64,000 bases of DNA. Source: Dioscorea cayenensis subsp. rotundata (Eukaryota; Streptophyta; Magnoliopsida; Dioscoreales; Dioscoreaceae). The position numbers and the translations under genes are program-made. The notes under the pieces were generated by a model that saw only the letters and a list, made by a program, of their open reading frames with translations, had not been told where the DNA came from and searched no databases. Shown here in pieces: positions 59,501 to 64,000 of this stretch. Within the stretch, counting starts at the first letter, position 1. Each line of letters begins with the position of its first letter. The stretch is taken from positions 22,022,264-22,086,263 of the forward strand of contig NC_052478.1 of assembly GCF_009730915.1 (NCBI RefSeq), given 5' to 3'.

Positions 59501-61750
59501 CACTAATTACTGTGAAGTGATCAGGAACGATTAGGTCCTCGAGGGATGTCAAAATCAATACAAAGTAAACATCAACTAGCACCGATTACATCAACAAGTG
59601 TTGCTCGATTTAAAGTGAAAAGAAGTTAAATCCGAACAGACAGAACTATTGAGCAAGTTAATGAATAGAACTCTCACCTTGAAGAAGAAATTTGAACAGT
59701 GGGAGAGACGAAGGATTACCAGCGCAGGAGAGAAGTTGGATAGATTAACAAAACTGGAGATGGAGGCAAAGCGGAAAGTTTCCTACTTCAGCACTGTTTA
59801 TTATTTTTTTCTTTTTTCTTTGTTAATAAAATAAAAAAAAGTGTTTATTATTGTTGTTATTACTATTATTACTATTTCCTCTTTTGTTTATTTTATTTTT
59901 GTGACTGTTATTAAATCAATTGCTAATTAGTAATTTTGTTTGGCCCTTTTCTTTGATGCAGACTATGCAGTTAGATAACGAGCGGCAGTTGAATATGCAA
60001 AATGCTTAAAATATGTTAAAAAAGAATTATAGAAATAATATTTATAAAATCTCACTTGTTTCTTTTTTACATGACATTAAAAATCTAAAATTATCTTTGT
60101 ATTTTAATTATTTTTTGGATAAATAACTTGCATGTGCATGAGATATATTTTTATGACTAAAATATTATTAAATTTTTTTATACCCATGTTCTTTTTTAGA
60201 AAATCTATCCCACGCAAACTTGCAAAGACTTTAATATATACCAAAATTTTTGAAAAGAAAAATAATTAAATCATAATTTATTAAAGAAGAAAAAATTGGC
60301 AACACAAGGCAATCAAATTAAAGTTGGAACGAAAAAATTGCTAAAAATAAAACATCTTTAAGAAGTGGAAGGGAACAAAATGGGTAATAATCTTGTTTGG
60401 GTAATGAACTATACTCATATTTCAAAATAGATATAACATTTCAATTTGTTTCTTCTTAGATACCACACTATAATTTCTGTTTAGCGGGAGGGCACCCGCG
60501 CATTTTTAATTGGAATAAATTAACATGGTCACTAGAATAATGATGTGGCGAGAGTTTTGACATGTCATCTGCTGAGGTGGACCTCCAATTGTTAGTTTTT
60601 AATACATGTCATCAAAGAAAATCTATGTCAATTAAAATTGGGGCCAAATGTTAATAATTTGAGCTCAAATGTTAAGCTTGAACTTGGCTCATTTACTTAA
60701 TCAACGAGCTTTCTCCGAGTTGAGCTTCGAGTAGCTTGCAAGCTGCTTGGTTCATTTGCAACTCTACTGGCATGGTGACTTTTCTTCATATATCGTGCTT
60801 TGCAGAGGTGTTGTCCTAGATTAGTTGTCCATTCAGTAAACCCATTGCAATCACATAATTGGCCTTTGGACTTTGATTCGGTGACCTTGTACATCGAAGC
60901 CAACACTCAAGTCAATCAATAGCTTCAAGATGCAGCTGGGGCGCCAAAAATGAGGCAGAATAGGTAACTCTTATACTTGAACCACAAACCAGGGTTGTCC
61001 TTCATAGGCTTATTACGATGATCCCACTCGAACATGCTCAAATAGTCATTCCTCATAATCATGCCAGAGGATGCCCGATCAACATGCTTAACAATTTGGC
61101 CTCTGTGAACAAAGGAGCCAATATGTCAAAGTGTAAAATAATAAACATTCAAAATGGATGAAAATACATAGTAATTGTTTTGACCATCTTCCTAGGATCT
61201 GTGCCATACATCCAGTAGAAGAACTAGAAGGAATATGAAGGGGGTGCTTGACTCAAAAAACTAAAAACAACTTTTGAATGTTTCTTATAAAAAAAAATCA
61301 ATATATATATATAAATAATATTGTAGATTAATCACATGACATGTCATTACTGTTTGATTCATCCAATTTAAAAAAAAAAAGTGAGGGCTATAAAGACTAT
61401 AAAGATAGTTATAATTTTTTTTAAGATTGCTCAAGTAAAAAAAAAAATAAACAATATATTTTAATAATATTTTTCAAAAAATATTTTTATATGTTATATC
61501 ATAGTTACAAAAGTCAGGACCAAATAATAAATTTTAACAAAATTTTTTAAAAAATATATTTTTTATACTGCATAAATTAATTTGTAAAAAAATAAAGGGG
61601 ATAAATAATAGATTTTTGAAAAAATAAAATTTACTAGATAAACTACTTTGTAAAATATTAATAGATCAAATAATAAAGTTTTTGTAAATATTTTTTAAAA
61701 TATTATATTTTAGACTATAGTATTAGTTTGGAAAAAAAGATTGATATTTT
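56521..61750. other. AT-rich spacer, no supported gene
   Basis: About 5 kb with no protein gene I recognise. A pyrimidine-rich stretch around 59650-59780 ending in a donor-like AAG|GTGAGAG on the minus strand could be a distant leader exon of a leftward transcript. Low-complexity A/T tracts dominate from 61260 to 61760. Confidence 0.45.
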
Positions 61751-61956
61751 TAAAAAACTATAAATAAAAATGAGAGAGAGAGAAAAGTAAAAAGGAGGGG
61801 GTGTTTCTACCACCAGCCTCATATGTATGTATGTGTGTGTATAAACACCATTAATTGATACATATATATATATAGACATTATTAACTCCCTAAATTCGGG
61901 TCAAGTCATAATTTGGATAGGGTTACCACCACAATTAAATTCAATGCATCACAACA
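61751..61956 (-). repeat. Start of a copia-type LTR (outer end not fixed)
   Basis: On the minus strand the polypurine-type sequence TCAAGGTGGAGATT (61970-61957) is followed by TGTTGTGATGCATTG, which fits an LTR start at 61956. A TATATATATATA stretch (about 61862-61876) could be its TATA box. The far end of the LTR and the TSD were not identified, so the lower coordinate is arbitrary. Confidence 0.55.
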
Positions 61957-64000
61957 AATCTCCACCTTGACTTGAATTTTCCCATGCATCAAAAACCAAG
62001 AACATCCTCTGGTCATCCGCGCGGCCCGAAGGGCTTCATGCTGTGCGGATATTTACCAAGTCCAAGCTATGCTTGAACTTTTCTGTAGATAAAGGTTTCG
62101 TCAACATATCTGCTAGATTGTTTGTTGTGGCTATTTTCCCTATGGAGAGCTGTTTGTCTTTAATAACATCCCGAATGAAATTCAATCTGACATCAATATG
62201 CTTTGATCTTTCATGATAGACTGGATTCTTCACCAAGCTTAATGCACTCTGACTATCACAATAAATAATTGGTCTTTGCACATTCAAGCCCAAACTATCA
62301 ACAAGACCATGCACCCACATGTCTTCCTTCACCCCTTCTGTCACTGACATGCATTCTGCTTCAGTGGTAAACAAAAGCAACTGTAGACTGAAGTGTTGCT
62401 TTCCAACTTATGGCACACCCAAATTGGGTAAAGATATAGCAAGTAAAATATCTCCTCTTAATAAGGTCTCCGCCATAGTCAGAATCTGTATAACCAACAA
62501 GACCACCAGTACAATTATCAATACCATAAACCAAGCAAATATCACTCATACCTTTCACATATCGCATAATCCATTTAATTGCCTCCCAATGAGCCTTCCC
62601 TGGATTACTCATAAACCTACTTACCACACTGACTTCATGAGCCAAATCTGTCCTAGTACATACCATTCCATACATCAAGCTACCAACAACATTCGAATAA
62701 GGGACTTTACTCATGTAATCCCTCTCATCATTTATACTAGGTAAGGTACTAGCATCAAATTTAAAGTGTGCTGCCAAAGGAGTGCTAACCGACTTTGAGT
62801 GTTCAATATGAAAAGCCTGCAACAACTTTTCAATGTACTTATATTGTGAAACATATAACAGCCCTGTTTTCTTGTCTCTCCAAATCTCCATGCCCAAAAT
62901 CTTTTTGGCTGCACCTAAATTTTTCATTTCAAACTCATTGCTCAATAATGCCTTCAAACTATCAATTTCAATTTTATTCTTAGCTGCAATCAACATGTCA
63001 TCCATGTATAGCAACAGATATATAAAGGAACCATCTAGAAGCTTTCTAGAGTAAACACAATTATCATACTCATTACACACAAAATCATGAGAAACCATGA
63101 ATGCATCAAACCTTTTATACCACTGCCTTGGGGACTGCTTCAACGCATACAGAGATCTTTTCAACAAACATACACAGTCTTCCTTTCCAAAAACAAGAAA
63201 TCCCTCTGGTTGTGACATATAAATATGTTCCTCTAGATTCCCATGTAAAAAAGTTGTTTTGACATCAAGTTGTTCTAACTCCAAATCAAAAGCACTTACA
63301 ATGGCTAGAAGAACCCGAATTGTTTTGTGCTTCACAATTGGTAAGAATACTTTATGATAATTACTTCTCTCCTTCTGTAAGAAACCCTTTACCACAAGCC
63401 TTGCTTTGAACCTTGCTGGAATCAACTCCGGAATCCCTTCTTTCTTCTTGAACACCCATTTGCATCCCACTGGTTTTACACCCTTTGGTAATGGAACTAG
63501 TTCCCAGGTTCCATTCTTTGCTAGAGATTGTATCTCTTCATTCATGGCAATCAACCATTCTGATGCTTCTTTACTTTGCACTGCCTCTTTATATGATCTC
63601 GATTTATCAGAATCAATATATTCTCCTACTGCCAAGGTATAAGCAATAGAGTTAGTATTAACAATATTGACACAATCTGCATACCTTAGAAGCTTTCCAA
63701 TTTCCCTTCTTGGTCTCCTTGCTATACTATGTAATTCAACAGTTTCTTCTATTCCTTTTTGAGCTTCAATCTCAAAATCCACCTTCTAGTTAGCACCATG
63801 ATCTTTATTACCTGCAACATTATCAAGCTCCTTTCTCTGGCTAAACATAGTAGATTCATCAAAAGTAACATCTATGCTAATAATAAATTTTGGAGATCTA
63901 TTTTTTTCAGTACATTATAATCTATATCCCATTACTCTAGCAACATACCCTAGAAATATGCATTTCATTGCCCTTGGGTCAAGTTTATCATCATTCACAT
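61957..64000 (-). mobile_element. Ty1/copia retrotransposon internal region, partial and broken
   Basis: The element runs leftward and continues past the right window edge. Readable from high to low coordinates: the end of the integrase region (KCIFLGYVARVMGYR near 63960-63920, interrupted by stops near 63918 and 63786); reverse transcriptase 63782-62370, with GCKWVFKKK, LDVKTTFLHG, SLYALKQSPRQWYKRF and the active site LLYMDDMLIA; then RNase H 62380-62036, with TEAECMSVTEG, YCDSQSALSL and ADMLTKPL. A one-base frame change near 62375 separates RT from RNase H. The polypurine tract and LTR follow. Inactive copy. Confidence 0.92.

Noticed and set aside
60697-60906. 69-codon frame on the minus strand
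   Set aside because: Reads like protein for a short stretch, but I recognise no family and no exon partners nearby.
60809-61956. A 1.1-kb copia LTR from TGTTGT at 60809 to ACAACA at 61956
   Set aside because: Only six terminal bases match, no TSD was found, and the length is large for this type. The second LTR is outside the window.
1-64000. tRNA, rRNA and known conserved miRNA genes
   Set aside because: I looked for common plant miRNA sequences and tRNA B-box words by eye and found none; a covariance-model scan would be decisive.

Overview
This is nuclear DNA of a flowering plant. The genes are split by short GT-AG introns, the encoded proteins match Arabidopsis-type families (HOPS/CORVET subunit, RABA5 GTPase, TORNADO1, LOG-like enzyme, plant inositol monophosphatase, FRD3-type MATE), and the spacers are AT-rich and full of plant transposons. 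The species cannot be named from the sequence. All coordinates below come from reading the sequence; exon joins were checked by reading frame and by codon arithmetic across junctions.

Layout: 781-5114 (-) VPS11, 5 coding exons. 5344-14188 a Mutator-like element (MULE) of the kind that carries an Ulp1-like protease gene. It has a 9-bp target-site duplication (TSD), a decayed MuDR-type transposase (+) and a decayed mobile-domain/Ulp1 gene (-) converging on each other, a fragmentary second transposase copy, and a 270-bp hairpin. 14694-17916 a 5'-truncated L1-type LINE with a perfect 15-bp TSD. 17917-22300 a spacer with simple repeats and one isolated TATA-like promoter. 24881-25940 (+) RABA5a-type Rab GTPase, with a probable long leader intron. 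28868-32348 (+) RNP1-type hnRNP with two RRMs. 33947-38639 (+) TORNADO1-type LRR/Roc-COR protein, 3 exons. 39433-41241 (-) LOG-family phosphoribohydrolase-like protein. About 41470-42110 fold-back/MITE-like DNA with a perfect 40-bp palindrome. 43096-46709 (-) inositol monophosphatase / L-galactose-1-phosphate phosphatase, 12 exons. 48471-55989 (-) FRD3/DTX42-type MATE transporter, 13 exons, with a 499-bp TRIM retrotransposon in one intron. 55990-61956 an AT-rich spacer. About 61957 to the window end (-) a broken Ty1/copia element running off the right edge.

The six cellular pathways are unrelated: vacuolar tethering, endosomal Rab, mRNA binding, cell patterning, cytokinin-like nucleotide metabolism with inositol/ascorbate, and citrate-type efflux. 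No cluster logic is seen. The most unusual part is the MULE. Both of its genes are disabled, the transposase lacks its central catalytic segment, the Ulp1 gene still shows His-Asp-Cys catalytic motifs, and the introns of both genes are filled with GTTTAA-type words in the sense orientation.
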